This document shows positions 1 through 9,515 of a stretch of DNA of 46,740 bases, one piece after another (position 1 is the first letter of the stretch; every line of letters starts with the position of its first letter). The DNA lies in the NCBI RefSeq assembly GCF_902506435.1, contig NZ_LR733215.1, positions 2,377,145 to 2,423,884 on the forward strand. Reading direction: 5' to 3'. This DNA is from Nocardioides sp. AX2bis (GTDB lineage: Bacteria; Actinomycetota; Actinomycetes; Propionibacteriales; Nocardioidaceae). Position numbers and translations under genes: made by a program. The notes beneath the pieces were generated by a model. The model had not been told where the DNA came from, made no database searches, and saw nothing but the letters and a program-made list of their open reading frames with translations.

Positions 1-15
1 CCGGAGCCCCCACCC

Positions 16-3000
16 ATGAGCCCCTTCAAGCGACCGGTGGCATGTGGTCTCGTCGTCTCGACGGCCGCCCTGTTCACCCTCACCGCCACCCCCGCGCCGG
101 CCGTCGCCGACGTCGCCGACCAACCGCTGACCAGCTCCGCCTCCGCCCAGGTCCTCGAGCTCGGCGCACTCAAGCTGCCGGGCCTCCCGGCCGTCGCCGC
201 CGCCGGCGTGGCCACCTCCGAGGGCACGGTGACCACGACGGTCGCCGGCGGTCAGGCGGCCACGGCCGACGCCCGCAACCTCGACGCCTCCCTCCTCGGC
301 ACGAGCCTGCCGGGCCTGCTGGCCGAGGCCAGCCAGACGGCGCCGCCGGACAACGCGCAGCCCACGGTCGACGGTGGCGCTCCCGGCACCGTGCCGGGGC
401 TGCTCACCCTCGGGATCTCGCGGGCCGAGGCCCAGGCCCGCGCCGTCGCTCGGGGGTGCCCGACCGGCCCCTTGACGTCCTCGACCGTCTCGACCGCGAA
501 CCTCTCGCTGCTGCCCGTGCCGACCCTGGGCACGCTGCTGGCGCTGCCCGGCACCGTCTCGACGTCGCAGCGCACCGAGCTCGTCGAGGTCGGCGGCCCC
601 GACTCCCAGGGCGTGGCCAGCTCCGCCCGCGGCAGCATCGCCTCCCTGGACCTGCTCAGCGGCTCGGTCCAGGTGCGCGTCCTGTCGGCGCCCGAGCTGA
701 CCGCGACGGCCACGGGGCAGGCGGGCGCCGACGGCGCGACCGTCACCTACGACGCACCGGTCGTGGAGGTCACCGGCGGCGGGCGGACGCGCACCCTGCC
801 GGTCGACGGCAGCCCGCTCAGCTTCACCTCGCCCGACAACCCGCTGCTGCAGGTGACGCTGCGCGCCGGCCAGCTCGACGTGTCCGCGGACGCCCCCGAC
901 GGCACGCAGGCCGCCGGCTCTGCGGCGGTGCTCGAGGTGCGGGCGGGCTTGCTGGGCGCGGTGCCCGTGCTGGAGACCGAGCTGTTCCCGCTCGAGGCGG
1001 CGGCCACCGCGCCGGTCGGCGGACTCGACTGCACGCTGGTGCCGGGCGAGGACGAGGACGGCGACGGCCTGACCAACGCCGAGGAGACCGACCTCACCGG
1101 GACCGACCCCCGCGACCCCGACACCGACGGTGACGGCACCCGCGACGGCGCCGAGGACCCCGACGACGACGGGCTCACCAACCTCGAGGAGGTCGACGGC
1201 TCGGAGAACGTCGGGTACGGCAACCAGCCCACCGACCCCCGCGACCCCGACTCCGACGCCGACGGCCTCACCGACGGCGACGAGGTCGCGGCCGGCACCG
1301 ACCCCAACACCGCCGACACCGACGGTGGCGGCGTCGACGACGGCACCGAGACCGACAACGGCACCGACCCCCTCGACCCCGCCGACGACACCCCCGTCGA
1401 CCCCGGGGCCGACGACGACGGCGACGGCGACGGCCTGACCAACGGCGAGGAGACCGACCTCACCGGGACCGACCCCCAGGACGCCGACACCGACGGTGAC
1501 GGCACCCCCGACGGCGCCGAGGACCCCGACAACGACGGGCTCACCAACCTCGAAGAGGTCTCCGGCTCCGAGAACGACGACTACGCCAACGAGCCCACCG
1601 ACCCCCGCGACCCCGACTCCGACAACGACGGCCTCACCGACGGCCAGGAGATCGACCTCACCGGCACCGACCCCAACACCGCCGACACCGACGGCGACGG
1701 CACCCCCGACGCCGCGGACGACGCCGACAACGACGGGCTCACCAACCTCGAGGAGGTCTCCGGCTCCGAGAACCCGTTCGGCGGCGACCCCACCGACCCC
1801 CGCGACGCGGACAGCGACAACGACCGCCTCACCGACGGCCAGGAGGTGACCGGCTCGGAGAACGACGCGTTCGGCGAGGAGCCCACCGACCCGAACACCG
1901 CCGACACCGACGGTGGCGGCGTGCCTGACGGCACCGAGGTCTCCGGCACCCCCGCCGGCGACCCGAACGACGCCGCCGACGACGCGGTCACCGACCCCGA
2001 CGCGGACGACGACGGGGACGGCCTGACCAACGGCGAGGAGGTCGGCCAGACCTTCACCGACCCGGCGGACCCGGACACCGACGGTGACGGCACGACCGAC
2101 GACGCCGAGGACCCCGACGGCGACGGGCTCACCAACCTCGAGGAGGTCTCCGGCTCGGAGAACGACGGGTACGGCAACGCGCCCACCGACCCCCAGGACG
2201 ACGACACCGACGCCGACGGCCTCACCGACGGCGAGGAGGTCGACCTCACCGGCACCGACCCGAACGCCGCCGACACCGACGACGACGGGACCACCGACGA
2301 CGCCGAGGACGCCGACGGCGACGGGGCGACCAACCTGGAGGAGGTCTCCGGTTCGGAGAACGACGGCTACGACAACGAGCCCACCGACCCCCGCGACCCC
2401 GACTCCGACGCCGACGGCCTCAGCGACGGCGACGAGGTCGACGTCACCCTGACCGACCCGAACGTGGCGGACACCGACGGCGGCGGCGTGGACGACGGCA
2501 CCGAGGTCGGGGCCGGCACCGACCCCCTCGACCCGACCGACGACACACCGGTGGTCGACGGGGACACCGACGGCGACGGCCTCACCGACGCCGAGGAGCA
2601 GGAGCTCGGGACCGACCCGCTCGACCCCGACACCGACGACGACGGCCTGCAGGACGGCCCCGAGGTCAACCAGCACCAGACGGACCCGCTGCGCAAGGAC
2701 ACCGACCGCGACGGGCTCACCGACGGCCGCGAGGTCCTGAGGACGTCGACCGACCCGCTGCGCAAGGACACCGACGGCGAGGGCCTGACCGACGGACGAG
2801 AGGTCAAGCGCTTCAAGACGGACCCGCTGCGCAAGGACACCGACCGGGACGGGCTCAACGACCGGGTCGAGGTCACGGGCTCGGCCAACAAGCGCTACGA
2901 CCGGTGCCCGACCAACCCGCTGCGCAAGGACACCGACCGCGACCGCCTGAGCGACCGGGCCGAGATCAAGCGCTACCGGACCAACCCGTGCGACCGGGAC

Positions 3001-3090
3001 ACCGACAACGGCGGCATCAGCGACGGTCGCGAGGTCCGCAACGGCACCGACCCCCGGGTGAAGGGCCCAGGGAAGGGCGGCCGCGGCTGA
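16..3090 (+). CDS. Secreted Asp-rich thrombospondin type-3-like calcium-repeat protein
   Basis: 1024 residues. A basic start, hydrophobic core and Ala-rich cleavage region (about residues 1-32) form a Sec signal peptide. Residues about 33-340 are a Thr/Ser/Val-rich beta-type domain that I do not recognise, with two Cys. From about residue 345 to the end there are dense repeats of the type DxDxDGLTDxEE, TDPxxxDTDxDG and GSEN; these match the thrombospondin type-3/EF-hand-like calcium-loop families. The last 150 residues change to a basic version ([16 protein letters not shown]) and carry two Cys. There is no LPxTG motif or C-terminal membrane helix, so it is probably secreted or held non-covalently. 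A GGAG box lies 9 bases before the ATG. A structural or adhesive Ca-binding role is inferred; no enzyme motif is visible. Confidence 0.85.
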   Translation: MSPFKRPVACGLVVSTAALFTLTATPAPAVADVADQPLTSSASAQVLELGALKLPGLPAVAAAGVATSEGTVTTTVAGGQAATADARNLDASLLGTSLPGLLAEASQTAPPDNAQPTVDGGAPGTVPGLLTLGISRAEAQARAVARGCPTGPLTSSTVSTANLSLLPVPTLGTLLALPGTVSTSQRTELVEVGGPDSQGVASSARGSIASLDLLSGSVQVRVLSAPELTATATGQAGADGATVTYDAPVVEVTGGGRTRTLPVDGSPLSFTSPDNPLLQVTLRAGQLDVSADAPDGTQAAGSAAVLEVRAGLLGAVPVLETELFPLEAAATAPVGGLDCTLVPGEDEDGDGLTNAEETDLTGTDPRDPDTDGDGTRDGAEDPDDDGLTNLEEVDGSENVGYGNQPTDPRDPDSDADGLTDGDEVAAGTDPNTADTDGGGVDDGTETDNGTDPLDPADDTPVDPGADDDGDGDGLTNGEETDLTGTDPQDADTDGDGTPDGAEDPDNDGLTNLEEVSGSENDDYANEPTDPRDPDSDNDGLTDGQEIDLTGTDPNTADTDGDGTPDAADDADNDGLTNLEEVSGSENPFGGDPTDPRDADSDNDRLTDGQEVTGSENDAFGEEPTDPNTADTDGGGVPDGTEVSGTPAGDPNDAADDAVTDPDADDDGDGLTNGEEVGQTFTDPADPDTDGDGTTDDAEDPDGDGLTNLEEVSGSENDGYGNAPTDPQDDDTDADGLTDGEEVDLTGTDPNAADTDDDGTTDDAEDADGDGATNLEEVSGSENDGYDNEPTDPRDPDSDADGLSDGDEVDVTLTDPNVADTDGGGVDDGTEVGAGTDPLDPTDDTPVVDGDTDGDGLTDAEEQELGTDPLDPDTDDDGLQDGPEVNQHQTDPLRKDTDRDGLTDGREVLRTSTDPLRKDTDGEGLTDGREVKRFKTDPLRKDTDRDGLNDRVEVTGSANKRYDRCPTNPLRKDTDRDRLSDRAEIKRYRTNPCDRDTDNGGISDGREVRNGTDPRVKGPGKGGRG
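1048..3060 (+). repeat. In-frame Asp-rich coding repeats
   Basis: Imperfect repeats inside the first gene. Units coding [14 protein letters not shown] recur near 1165, 1535, 1735, 2125 and 2325, and units coding LTGTDPxxxDTDGDG near 1093, 1457, 1659 and 2243. Spacing is irregular, near 200 or 390 bases, which suggests unequal duplication of one- and two-unit blocks. From about 2670 the block coding TDPLRKDTD repeats at about 75-base steps. Confidence 0.85.
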
Positions 3091-3108
3091 CCGCTCCACC
3101 CCACCAGC

Positions 3109-3148
3109 ACGACGCCGCCCGGAAACCCCCCTACCCGGGCGGCGTCGT
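3109..3148 (+). terminator. Hairpin terminator after the calcium-repeat gene
   Basis: Perfect 14-bp stem (3109-3122 with 3135-3148) and a 12-base C-rich loop, starting 19 bases after the stop codon. There is no clear U-tract, as is common in high-GC actinobacteria. Confidence 0.65.
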
Positions 3149-3249
3149 CACGTCCGGCCCACCCCTGACCGAACCCCCCCGGAGGACACGTGCGACACGG
3201 TGTCGCAGCAACCGCCCCACCGACCACCTCCGGGCGCTACCGTCGGCGC

Positions 3250-4053
3250 ATGGTCTCCTCCGTCCCCGTCGTCGTCCCCGGCCCCGGGTGGTCGCGCGTC
3301 GCGGCGCTCGCCGCGCTCCCGGTCGACCTGGCGGTCGCGGCCACGAGGGCCACGCTCGCCGTCGGCGTCCTCGCCGCGCCGGACGGCCCGATCCGCCGCC
3401 AGGGCGGGTACGCCGACCTGGTGCTGCGGGTCATCGGCGACGGCGGGTACGCCGAGCAGCTGGTCCGGGTGCTCTCCGACCGCGAGGGCCCGGTGCGCCT
3501 GGCCCACACCCTCAACGAGCTGACCGCCCCCGACCGGCCGCTCGGTCGGCTGCTCGAGCCTGGCGGGGCGCTCGACCGGTTGCTGGCCGAGCGTGGTGCG
3601 GTGCTGACGCTGCTCGCCGAGGGCGGCCCGCTGGACCGGCTCCTCGTCGAGGGCGGCGCCCTGGACCGGCTGCTCGCCGACGGCGGCCCGTTGGACCGGC
3701 TGGTCGAGGCCGACGGGGTGCTGGAGCGGCTGCTGGCCCCCGGCGCCGCGCTCGACCGGCTGACCGTGGAGGACGGGGCCCTGGACCGCCTCGTCGCCCC
3801 GGGCGGCCTGCTCGACCGGGTGCTCCTGGAGGACGGCTTCGTCGAGAAGCTCGTCGCCGACGGCGGCACCCTCGACCAGCTGGTCACGCTCGGCGAGACG
3901 CTCGAGCAGATCCAGCCCAGGCTCGCGACGCTGAGCGAGCTGATCCCCTCCTTGGAGGCCGCGGCCGACGGCCTCGGGCGGGCGGTCGGTCCGCTCGCGG
4001 ACCTCGCCGGACGGCTCCCCCTCCGCGGCCGGCGCACGGTCGGGGTCGACTGA
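3250..4053 (+). CDS. Decapeptide-repeat protein of unknown function
   Basis: 267 residues from the ATG at 3250. This start is chosen because TACCGT (3238-3243) sits six bases upstream, the leaderless layout seen elsewhere here. A GTG at 3190 with GGAGG before it would add 20 residues. After an Ala/Val-rich N-terminal segment (about residues 10-40), the centre is about 12 back-to-back ten-residue units close to GG-x-L-D-R-L-L-x-(E/D), in strict register. It ends with a short helix and a basic tail. I do not recognise the family. The regular Leu spacing suggests a coil or solenoid rather than an enzyme. Its stop is 4 bases from the convergent phosphotransferase gene. Confidence 0.7.
   Translation: MVSSVPVVVPGPGWSRVAALAALPVDLAVAATRATLAVGVLAAPDGPIRRQGGYADLVLRVIGDGGYAEQLVRVLSDREGPVRLAHTLNELTAPDRPLGRLLEPGGALDRLLAERGAVLTLLAEGGPLDRLLVEGGALDRLLADGGPLDRLVEADGVLERLLAPGAALDRLTVEDGALDRLVAPGGLLDRVLLEDGFVEKLVADGGTLDQLVTLGETLEQIQPRLATLSELIPSLEAAADGLGRAVGPLADLAGRLPLRGRRTVGVD
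3535..3925 (+). repeat. 30-bp coding repeat array (about 12 units)
   Basis: Each unit encodes one decapeptide such as GGPLDRLLVE or GGALDRLLAD. The core ctggaccggctgctcg-like sequence returns every 30 bases with substitutions but no length changes. Confidence 0.8.
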
Positions 4054-4057
4054 CACC

Positions 4058-4990
4058 TCAGTCCGGCTGGGCGTGCCAGTCCCTCGCACGGGCGACGGCC
4101 AGCAGCAGCGCGCGGGCCCGGCCCGCCTCGGGGTCGAGCGGCATGTCTGCTCCCGGTCTCGCCGCGAGGTCGAGGAGCGCGACCAGGTCTGCCGCCCGCG
4201 CCCGGTCGAGCAGGTCGCGACGTCCCTCGGCGGCGGGCACCCGCTCGCGGTACGCCGCAACGACTCCCTCCACATAGGCAGGGCGGCGGTCGTGCCGCAG
4301 CAGGTTGCCCAGGTCGGTGGCGGGGTGGCCGGCGTGGGCGAACTCCCAGTCGAGCACCGCGGCGATCTCGAGGCTCGTGGGGTCGACCAGCACGTTCTTC
4401 GGGTTGAGGTCGCTGTGGACCAGGCTGCGGCGGCGTACGTCGGAGAGCACCTCGTCGGCGCAGCCGGCCAGCTCCTCCAGCCCGTCGAGCTCCGACGGTC
4501 CCCACCCGTCGGCGAGGTGCAGGTCGTCACGGCGCGCCGCGAGAACACCGCCGACGTCGACCTGGTCGCCGTACGACCCGATCCGCAGGTCACCGTCCAG
4601 GAACGGCCCCGTGCTCGGCTGCGGCATGCACGCGAGCAGCCCGGCCACCCGGCCGAGGCCGCGCCCGAGACGGGCCAGCGCCTCGTCGTCCTCGCGGATC
4701 CCGTCCAGCGCCAGGTCGCCGCGCACCCCTGGCACGAACGAGGTGACCAGCAGGCCCGGCGAGCCGGACACCGGGTCGGCGCGGCGGACCTCCAGCACGT
4801 CCGGCACCGGGAGCAGCCCGCGTACGAGCGCCAGCACCGCCGCGTCGACCTCGGGCGCCGCCGGTCCCCGGGCCAGCGAGCGGCCGCCGTACACCCGCAC
4901 GACCGTGCGCTCGGCTCCGACACCGGCCAGGAAGGTCTCGCCGGACCAGCCGCCGCTGAGGGGTTCGAGGGTCGGCTGCACGTCGTCCAT
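4058..4990 (-). CDS. Phosphotransferase family protein (aminoglycoside/choline-kinase-like)
   Basis: 310 residues from the ATG at 4990. The fold is the APH/choline-kinase type. An N-terminal lobe has a GGWSGETF nucleotide loop. The catalytic loop LVHSDLNPKNVLVD holds the HxDxxxxN pattern (Asp base and metal-binding Asn), and LDWEFAHAGHPATDL is the Asp metal site that replaces DFG. Such enzymes phosphorylate small hydroxylated molecules with ATP or GTP. The substrate cannot be read from the sequence, and antibiotic resistance should not be assumed. No ribosome binding site is visible. It diverges from the methyltransferase gene across 62 bases. Confidence 0.85.
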   Translation of the reverse strand: MDDVQPTLEPLSGGWSGETFLAGVGAERTVVRVYGGRSLARGPAAPEVDAAVLALVRGLLPVPDVLEVRRADPVSGSPGLLVTSFVPGVRGDLALDGIREDDEALARLGRGLGRVAGLLACMPQPSTGPFLDGDLRIGSYGDQVDVGGVLAARRDDLHLADGWGPSELDGLEELAGCADEVLSDVRRRSLVHSDLNPKNVLVDPTSLEIAAVLDWEFAHAGHPATDLGNLLRHDRRPAYVEGVVAAYRERVPAAEGRRDLLDRARAADLVALLDLAARPGADMPLDPEAGRARALLLAVARARDWHAQPD

Positions 4991-5040
4991 GGTGCCAGCG
5001 CCCTGCGACCGGCCACCGGTCCCGCACGAGGTGCTCCCGC

Positions 5041-5046
5041 TAGGGT
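5041..5046 (+). promoter_or_regulatory. -10 hexamer TAGGGT, leaderless methyltransferase start
   Basis: TAGGGT lies six bases before the GTG at 5053 and there is no Shine-Dalgarno sequence, so transcription would begin at or next to the start codon. Confidence 0.5.
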
Positions 5047-5052
5047 CCGGGG

Positions 5053-5880
5053 GTGGCCGAGCACGAGTTCCCACCGCCCGCCCCGGTCGTGGTCGAGCGG
5101 CGCGCCGTCGACGAGGACGAGTCCCGCCGGGCCAACGGCCCCGACTGGGACCGCTACGCCGACGAGTACCAGGCCACCCACGGCGCCTTCCTCGGCGACG
5201 CCGGCTTCGTGTGGGGCCCCGAGGGGCTGACCGAGGACGAGGCCGGCGTGCTCGGTGAGGTCGCCGGGCGCGACGTCCTCGAGGTCGGCTCGGGCGCCGG
5301 GCAGTGCTCGCGCTGGGTGCGGTCACGCGGAGGCCGCGCGGTGGGGCTCGACCTGTCCCACCGTCAGCTCCAGCACTCCCGTCGGCTCGACGAGTCCACC
5401 GGCGTCGTCGTGCCGTCGGTACGCGCCACCGCCACCGCCCTGCCCTTCGCGGACGCCTCGTTCGACGTCGTCTTCTGCAGCTTCGGCGCCCTGCAGTTCG
5501 TCGCGGACCTCGACGTCGCGCTGGCCGAGGCCGCGCGGGTGCTGCGCCCCGGGGGGCGGCTCGCGTTCTCGATCACCCACCCGACGCGCTGGATGTTCCT
5601 CGACGACCCCGGCCCCGAGGGCCTGACGGCCGTCTCCTCCTACTGGGACCGCACGCCGTACGTCGAGGTCGACCCCGCCACGGGCGAGGTGGCCTACGTC
5701 GAGCACCACCGCACGCTGGGCGACTGGGTGGCGCTGCTGCACGCCGCGGGCTTCGTGATCACCGACCTGCTCGAGCCGCGCTGGCCCGAGGACCACGACC
5801 GGGTCTGGGGCGGCTGGTCGCAGCTGCGCGGGCGCCTGACGCCGGGCACCGCGATCTTCGCGGCCGACCTGCGGGGCTGA
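5053..5880 (+). CDS. Class I SAM-dependent methyltransferase
   Basis: 275 residues, GTG start. Motif I DVLEVGSGAG (residues 74-83), the acidic residue of motif II in VGLDLS (D100), motif IV VVFCSFGALQFV and the post-motif VLRPGGRLAFSI are all present, which defines a Methyltransf_11/UbiE-like enzyme using S-adenosylmethionine. The N-terminal DWDRYADEYQ helix is typical of the group. The substrate is unknown. The long strong hairpin at 5971-6006 lies 90 bases beyond its stop. Confidence 0.88.
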   Translation: MAEHEFPPPAPVVVERRAVDEDESRRANGPDWDRYADEYQATHGAFLGDAGFVWGPEGLTEDEAGVLGEVAGRDVLEVGSGAGQCSRWVRSRGGRAVGLDLSHRQLQHSRRLDESTGVVVPSVRATATALPFADASFDVVFCSFGALQFVADLDVALAEAARVLRPGGRLAFSITHPTRWMFLDDPGPEGLTAVSSYWDRTPYVEVDPATGEVAYVEHHRTLGDWVALLHAAGFVITDLLEPRWPEDHDRVWGGWSQLRGRLTPGTAIFAADLRG

Positions 5881-5890
5881 GCGCAGGAAC

Positions 5891-5941
5891 GTGTCACGAG
5901 AAGCAGCCCCGGAGGCAGTCAGGACCTGCTTGTCATGACAC
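5891..5941. repeat. Imperfect inverted repeat in the convergent gap
   Basis: 15-base arms (5891-5905 and 5927-5941) match at 13 positions around a 21-base centre. Directly downstream of the methyltransferase stop; may be a first termination or processing hairpin. Confidence 0.5.
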
Positions 5942-5970
5942 GTCCGGTCTGACGGTGGGGGTCCGGTACG

Positions 5971-6006
5971 CAGCACGGCCCCGGTCCGAGGACCGGGGCC
6001 GTGCTG
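5971..6006. terminator. Strong bidirectional terminator hairpin
   Basis: Perfect 16-bp stem (5971-5986 with 5991-6006) and a CGAG tetraloop, placed between the convergent methyltransferase gene and the stalk-protein gene ending at 6022. Confidence 0.8.
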
Positions 6007-6021
6007 GTGGTGCGGGTCGTC

Positions 6022-8763
6022 TCAGACCAGGAAGCGTCGACGGATCAGAAGCCCGCCACCGGCGAGGGCCGCAACCCCACCGGCGAGCAGCCCGCGACCG
6101 AGGTTGCGACCACCGGCCCCGTCCTCGCCCTGCAGCACGAAGCTGTAGGCCGTGAGGCCCTCGGCACCCGCGGGCGCCCCGTAGGCCATGTCCTCGGTGT
6201 CGGCGCGCTCGGCGCCGGCGACCAGGGAGGCGTACATCTCGCCGTAGGACTTCGCGGTGTCCTCGCCCTTGCCGATCAGCACCTTGGTGCCCTCGTCGGA
6301 CAGGCGCTGCGCACCGTCGACGAGCTTCGGCGCACCGTCGGCAGCCGTGCCGAGACCGTCGGCCAGCTGCACCGAGCCGTCGGCCGCGTCGCCGATGCCG
6401 TCGGACAGCTCCTGCGAGCCGGCGGAGAGGAGGAAGGCACCACCGGCAGCGGCGCTGGCACCCGCTGCAAGCTTGCCTGCACCGGTATCGAGCTCGCCGG
6501 CTCCGGCGGCGAGCTCACCGACTCCGTCGTCCAGCTGCACGGAGCCGTCAGCGAGTGCCTTGGAACCATCGGCCAACTGCTGCGTTCCCTCACCGAGGTC
6601 ACCAAGCCCGACGGCGAGCTTCCCAGCACCGGCGGAAACCTTCTGGCCGCCGGCGTTCAGCTCCTCGACTCCGCTCACGAGGTCTGCGACCCCGGTGACC
6701 AGGTCATCGCCGCCGACGCTGAGAGCGTCCGCGGCGCAGGCCAGCGTCTGAGTGGGGTCGCAGCCCGGGGCGCCGTTACCGATCGAGTCGAGAAGGCTCG
6801 TGCTGATGTTGGCGGTGAGGCCGTCGATGAGCTGGGGGATGCCACCCTGCACGAGCTGAACGGCCTGCGCCACCCCGCAGTCGTCGGCCGGGTTCGAGTC
6901 GTCGGCCTTGATCCGGTCACACGTGGTGGGGAGTCCATTGCTAAGCCCCGCTCGCAGTTGATCAATGCCTGCACCGGGCCCCGTGATTTGAGCCTTGACG
7001 CTGTTGGACAGCAGTTCGAGTCCGTTGCGAAGCTCGGTCAACCTGGCAGTCTGAGCCTCGGCAACTGCATCTGCTGTGCCGCTGGCGGTTGCCCGGCAGA
7101 CTGGGCCACAGTCCGGGGCCGAAGCAATATTGGCAATCGAGGCGCGGAGCCTAGCGACCGTGCCGTCGGCCGTCACCGGACCCTGAAGGGCCTGGTCGAG
7201 CGCCTGCACTGTCGTGTCAACGTTGCCGGTCAGGCCGTTCAAGCCGCCTTTAATGCGATTCAAACCACCCAGCAGGGTCGGCTGCGTCGTGTCGGACAAG
7301 GTGCCGATACCAGCTACGACGCCTTGGAGTGCCCCCAGCAGCTGCTGATAGTCGGGATTCTGGGCTAACTGCGCCCGCACACCCGCTGGGAGCGCACTCA
7401 CACCCGCACGAAGCTTTGCCAGACCATCGACCAGTCCCTTCTGGCCGGCTGCCAACTGACCGACTCCGCTGCTCAGCTCGGGCAGCTTGCCGTCGAGAGT
7501 GTCGATCCCCTCTCCAAGCCGCTGCGCCCCGTCGGCGAGCTCGGCACCTCCCGCTGCCGCGTCCGAAGCTCCGTCACGGAGCTTGATCGCGCCCAGGGAC
7601 AGGGCACCCGACCCGTCGCGGAGCTTCGACGTCCCAGTCATGAGCACGCCGACTCCGACACTCAGCTTGCCGGTCCCCTCCGCGAGCTGTCCCGCGCCGG
7701 TGTCGAGCTGCCCGAGACCGTCCGAGAGTTCTCCTGCGCCGGCCGCCAGCTCGGCGGCACCCGGAGCAGCCTGACCGACCAGGCCCTGGGAGAGCTCCTC
7801 GGACCCCGCCTGCAGCTTGATGAGGCCGGCCAGGAGGTCCCCGGCGCCGTCACGCAGCTTGAGCAGGTTGTCGTCGATCTCGACTGCACCTTCGGTCAGC
7901 GCGACACCCGTCTGGGCGCCACCCTGGTAGCTCTCGGCGGCCTTGGCGAAGCTCGGGCTCTTGAGCGGGTTCACCGGAAGGCCGGTGAAGTCGGCACGCG
8001 GCACCACGCCGTCGGTGATGTCGGCCTCGTAGCCGAAGACCGCGGTGTCGTCGCCGATCGGCGGGATGAGGGTGGCGGTGAAGGACAGCCTGGTGCCTCC
8101 CTTGCCGTCACCGGCCATGTTGGCCTGGGAGGAGGTCACCTCGTCGAAGGTCGGGGGCGCGACCGTGGTCAGCGAGCCGACCATCGGGATCGGCACCTCG
8201 ACCGTGTCGGTGACCTCGCCGCCCCGGCCGTCCGGGTAGGAGATCTCGGTGGCGACGCCGCTGACGTTCTTGATCGTGTACTCGACGACCAGGTGGCCGG
8301 ACTCACCGACCACGTCACCAGGCTCGACGGGCTCGCCGTCGAGCTCGTAGGTCGCGGAGACCGCCAGGGGGAGCTCACCGTCGAACTCGCTCACCGAGCG
8401 CAGCTGCTCGACACCGTCGACGGTCGTGGTCGTGACCTGGGACCCGTCCTCGGTCTCGACCCCGCCGAAGCCGTCGAGGTTGCGCAGGCCCTCGAGCGCG
8501 ATCGGGTTGTCCAGCGTGACGGTGCCCTGACCGCTGAGCTCGACCTGCTCGTAGACGCGCTTGGTGTCGACCGCGCCCTCGGCGTCGGTGTAGACCTGCA
8601 CGGTCTCGGTATTGACGACCTCGACGTCACCGCTGTCCGCGGCGGCGAAGGTCGGCCCGAGGGACCAGGACGCGACAGCGGCAGCCCCGACCGTGACGGC
8701 GGCGACGTGCAGGGGGCGCCGGAGACGGCTACGAGCGTGACGGTGACGGGCGGCGCCGGTCAT
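6022..8763 (-). CDS. Surface stalk protein with Leu-x-x-Gly heptad repeats (YhgE/Pip-like)
   Basis: 913 residues. A signal peptide or signal anchor (about 15-42) is followed by a beta-rich domain to about residue 285. A first run of xxxLxxG heptads follows (about 290-460), then a non-repeat central region (about 465-680) with six Cys, then a second heptad run (about 690-850). A Gly/Ala/Leu membrane segment and RRRFLV end the protein. The heptads match the TIGR03057 type found in YhgE/Pip (phage-infection-protein-like) surface proteins. I infer two antiparallel stalk arms with the Cys-bearing part as tip. The central coding segment has clearly lower GC than its flanks. Its start overlaps the upstream membrane gene by 35 bases, so they form one operon. 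Confidence 0.8.
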   Translation of the reverse strand: MTGAARHRHARSRLRRPLHVAAVTVGAAAVASWSLGPTFAAADSGDVEVVNTETVQVYTDAEGAVDTKRVYEQVELSGQGTVTLDNPIALEGLRNLDGFGGVETEDGSQVTTTTVDGVEQLRSVSEFDGELPLAVSATYELDGEPVEPGDVVGESGHLVVEYTIKNVSGVATEISYPDGRGGEVTDTVEVPIPMVGSLTTVAPPTFDEVTSSQANMAGDGKGGTRLSFTATLIPPIGDDTAVFGYEADITDGVVPRADFTGLPVNPLKSPSFAKAAESYQGGAQTGVALTEGAVEIDDNLLKLRDGAGDLLAGLIKLQAGSEELSQGLVGQAAPGAAELAAGAGELSDGLGQLDTGAGQLAEGTGKLSVGVGVLMTGTSKLRDGSGALSLGAIKLRDGASDAAAGGAELADGAQRLGEGIDTLDGKLPELSSGVGQLAAGQKGLVDGLAKLRAGVSALPAGVRAQLAQNPDYQQLLGALQGVVAGIGTLSDTTQPTLLGGLNRIKGGLNGLTGNVDTTVQALDQALQGPVTADGTVARLRASIANIASAPDCGPVCRATASGTADAVAEAQTARLTELRNGLELLSNSVKAQITGPGAGIDQLRAGLSNGLPTTCDRIKADDSNPADDCGVAQAVQLVQGGIPQLIDGLTANISTSLLDSIGNGAPGCDPTQTLACAADALSVGGDDLVTGVADLVSGVEELNAGGQKVSAGAGKLAVGLGDLGEGTQQLADGSKALADGSVQLDDGVGELAAGAGELDTGAGKLAAGASAAAGGAFLLSAGSQELSDGIGDAADGSVQLADGLGTAADGAPKLVDGAQRLSDEGTKVLIGKGEDTAKSYGEMYASLVAGAERADTEDMAYGAPAGAEGLTAYSFVLQGEDGAGGRNLGRGLLAGGVAALAGGGLLIRRRFLV

Positions 8764-9409
8764 CGGGTGACCTCCATGGTCTGTGCCCCGGTGGGGGCCT
8801 GGTCGGGGGGGCCTGGTCGGGGGTGGGGGCGCCGGTGGGCGCGGTGGGACGGGCAGCGTTCGCCCGCGGTGCGAGCGAGGCGACCAGGAAGCCGACGGCG
8901 ACCGTCAGCGCCAGCGCGGTCAGGGTGTTGACCGAGGTGGTGGCGGTCTCGGCGACGGCGGCTGCGAAGGTCCGCTCGTAGACGCCGGCAAAGGCGCCCG
9001 CGCCGAGCAGCAGGGACCACAACGGCAGCCGGTCGAGGCTGGCCGCCGCGATGGCGGTGCAGAGCAGGACGGTGGCGATCGCGGCCACGGCCAGCCCGCT
9101 CGCAGCGTCGGGCAGGGTTCCTGCCCGCAGCAGGTAGCAGGCGAAGGCGACCAGGACGCCGACGGCGAAGCCGCCGAGGCGTACCCCGATGGAGCGGGCC
9201 GGCACCAGACCGACCACCGCCCCGAGCAGGACCCCGCTGAGGACGACCTGCGAGACCTGGAGGTCGAGGACGGCGTCGAGGCCGACCGCGACGGCCACCC
9301 CGATCGCCAGGACGACACCGGTGATCAGGGTGGCGGGGACCGGAGTGCCCCTCGCCCCTTCCTGCCCGTGGTCGTCGATGTTGGTGCGCGCCGACAGGCG
9401 TGCGGGCAT
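8729..9409 (-). CDS. Six-helix integral membrane protein of unknown function
   Basis: 226 residues. About six hydrophobic helices lie between residues 25 and 180. A Pro/Thr-rich cytoplasmic-type tail (about 185-226) is translated across the start of the next gene. I recognise no family motif. GGGGAG stands about 7 bases before the ATG. It is the first gene of the operon with the heptad-repeat stalk protein and may help insert, anchor or export it; that role is inferred from position only. Confidence 0.7.
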   Translation of the reverse strand: MPARLSARTNIDDHGQEGARGTPVPATLITGVVLAIGVAVAVGLDAVLDLQVSQVVLSGVLLGAVVGLVPARSIGVRLGGFAVGVLVAFACYLLRAGTLPDAASGLAVAAIATVLLCTAIAAASLDRLPLWSLLLGAGAFAGVYERTFAAAVAETATTSVNTLTALALTVAVGFLVASLAPRANAARPTAPTGAPTPDQAPPTRPPPGHRPWRSPDDRRRPSPSRS

Positions 9410-9515
9410 GACTCACTCCCCTTGTGTCGACGGCCACCCTCCGTGGCCGACGTAGAACGACGTGCCGCCCCTCAGCAGCACGTGACGCACCCCACTCGTT
9501 CCGAGGTGCCGCCGG

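Noticed and set aside
747..2891. Ser/Val-rich open frames opposite the calcium-repeat gene
   Set aside because: Produced by the reverse complement of Asp/Gly/Thr codons; no independent signal.
4058..4990. Aminoglycoside resistance kinase
   Set aside because: The fold fits, but so do many metabolic kinases; nothing points to an antibiotic substrate.
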